A DNA stretch of 57,987 nt, from positions 1 to 57,987 of the forward strand of contig JAFIGU010000008.1 of assembly GCA_017849555.1 (NCBI GenBank). Direction: 5' to 3'. This DNA is from Sphingomonas sp. (lineage in GTDB: Bacteria; Pseudomonadota; Alphaproteobacteria; Sphingomonadales; Sphingomonadaceae). Of this stretch, positions 57,209 to 57,987 are shown one piece after another. The notes under the pieces are model-generated. The model saw only the letters and a list, made by a program, of their open reading frames with translations. It was not told the DNA's origin and did not search any database. Position 1 is the first letter of the stretch. The number at the start of each line of letters is the position of its first letter. A program made the translations under genes and the position numbers.

Positions 57209-57841
57209 ATGATCGAACTCTATCATTGCGTCGATGCGCGGTCGTTCCGCGCCTTATGGGCGTTGGAGGAAATGGGGTTGGCCTATCGCCTCCACCTCCT
57301 CCCCTTCCCGCCCCGCCTGTTTCAGCCGGACTATCTCGAGGTGAACCCGCTCGGAACGATCCCGCTGATGATCGACGGCGCGGTGCGGATGACCGAATCG
57401 GCGGCGATTCCCCAGTATCTGGCGACGCGATACGGGCCCACGACGCTCGCGGTTCACCCGGACGAGGCAGATTACGGGCTATGGCTGGACTGGCTGCACC
57501 GCAGCGAGGCGACGCTGACCTTCCCGCAGACGATCGTCCTTCGCTACACCCGGCTGGAACCCAAAGAGCGGCGAGTGGCGCAGGTGGCGGACGATTATAC
57601 GCAATGGTTTCTGCCACGGCTGCGCCACCTCACCCGCACGCTGGCGGATCGTGAATGGCTATGCGCGGGGCGGTTCACGATGGCGGATCTGTGCGCGGGG
57701 TACGCGCTGCTGCTGGCGCGGACGCTCGACCTCGGGCACAAATTCAGTCTGGAGATTGCGGCTTATTGGGAACGGCTGTCGGCGAGGCCGGCGTTCCTGG
57801 CGGCACAGGCCGCGCAAGGTTCCGCTGGTCGCGGCTTTTGA
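57209..57841 (+). CDS. glutathione S-transferase family protein
   Basis: 210 residues. The N-terminal thioredoxin-like domain begins MIELYHCVDARSFRALWALE, with Ser in the catalytic neighbourhood and the cis-Pro block LGTIPLMIDG. MTESAAIPQYLATRYG provides the glutathione Ser. The C-terminal helical domain has FTMADLCAGYALLLAR, the N-capping box motif. Substrate unknown. ATG 57209 fits the domain start; an open frame continues seven codons upstream. Confidence 0.9.
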   Translation: MIELYHCVDARSFRALWALEEMGLAYRLHLLPFPPRLFQPDYLEVNPLGTIPLMIDGAVRMTESAAIPQYLATRYGPTTLAVHPDEADYGLWLDWLHRSEATLTFPQTIVLRYTRLEPKERRVAQVADDYTQWFLPRLRHLTRTLADREWLCAGRFTMADLCAGYALLLARTLDLGHKFSLEIAAYWERLSARPAFLAAQAAQGSAGRGF

Positions 57842-57862
57842 GCGGTGCCCAAGAACGCAACA

Positions 57863-57888
57863 ACCCCCGCCGTGGGTACGGCGGGGGT
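57863..57888. terminator. hairpin between GST and tRNA-fMet
   Basis: A perfect 11-bp stem (ACCCCCGCCGT with ACGGCGGGGGT) and GGGT loop. Neither side has a strong T run, so termination is likely but not certain. Confidence 0.6.
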
Positions 57889-57902
57889 AGTTATGGGATC
57901 GA

Positions 57903-57979
<77 letters not shown>

Positions 57980-57987
57980 TCACCGAA

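Overview
The window looks like a chromosomal segment of a sphingomonad-type alphaproteobacterium. The evidence is very high GC, an alphaproteobacterial initiator tRNA-Met, two large TonB-dependent receptors, many exported peptidases, and dispersed palindromes of the TTCGCCCTGAGCTTGTCGAA type seen in these genomes. This assignment is inferred from gene content, not from a search.

Layout. 1-121: C-terminal remnant of an IS630-type transposase. 141-6892: housekeeping block (gor, pgi, lepB-rnc, a GIY-YIG nuclease, era, a CobB sirtuin). 6976-10425: secreted S9 peptidase, rpsD, a small exported protein and an AroQ chorismate mutase. 10643-14205: a two-gene unit in which a DegT-type aminotransferase is fused to a flavin oxidoreductase and translationally coupled to a GT2 glycosyltransferase. 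14169-19452: an Nfu protein and a four-gene tripartite efflux operon (FUSC, DUF1656, HlyD, outer membrane factor). 19857-21995: secreted M3 peptidase. 22354-29074: TonB receptor, MFS, TetR, aldonolactone-oxidase-like flavoenzyme and a DSD1-type PLP enzyme. 29268-33923: TolC, HlyD and two ABC-2 permeases with no ATPase. 33925-43799: M20 peptidase, CapA protein, TctDE-like two-component system, TonB receptor and a penicillin-binding-like serine hydrolase. 44825-55365: hydroxyproline-peptide catabolic cluster. 55477-57841: exported amidohydrolase and a GST. 57903-57979: tRNA-fMet.

The best-supported system is the hydroxyproline cluster. A prolidase and a POT peptide transporter would supply free hydroxyproline. 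A Cys/Cys epimerase, a D-amino-acid dehydrogenase and a DapA-family deaminase form the trans-4-hydroxyproline route. A Cys/Thr dehydratase and an Ldh-family imine reductase form the trans-3-hydroxyproline route. All four divergent promoter regions carry the same 14-bp palindrome (TATCGTATACGATA, 12-14 of 14 matches), probably the operator of the GntR/FCD regulator encoded in the cluster. The last enzyme of the 4-hydroxyproline route, alpha-ketoglutaric semialdehyde dehydrogenase, is absent from the window.

At least four families of inverted repeats punctuate gene ends. Two copies lie inside reading frames: one splits the signal peptide of an outer membrane lipoprotein in frame, the other forms the C-terminus of the GIY-YIG protein. 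The least familiar element is the aminotransferase-flavoenzyme fusion with its glycosyltransferase.
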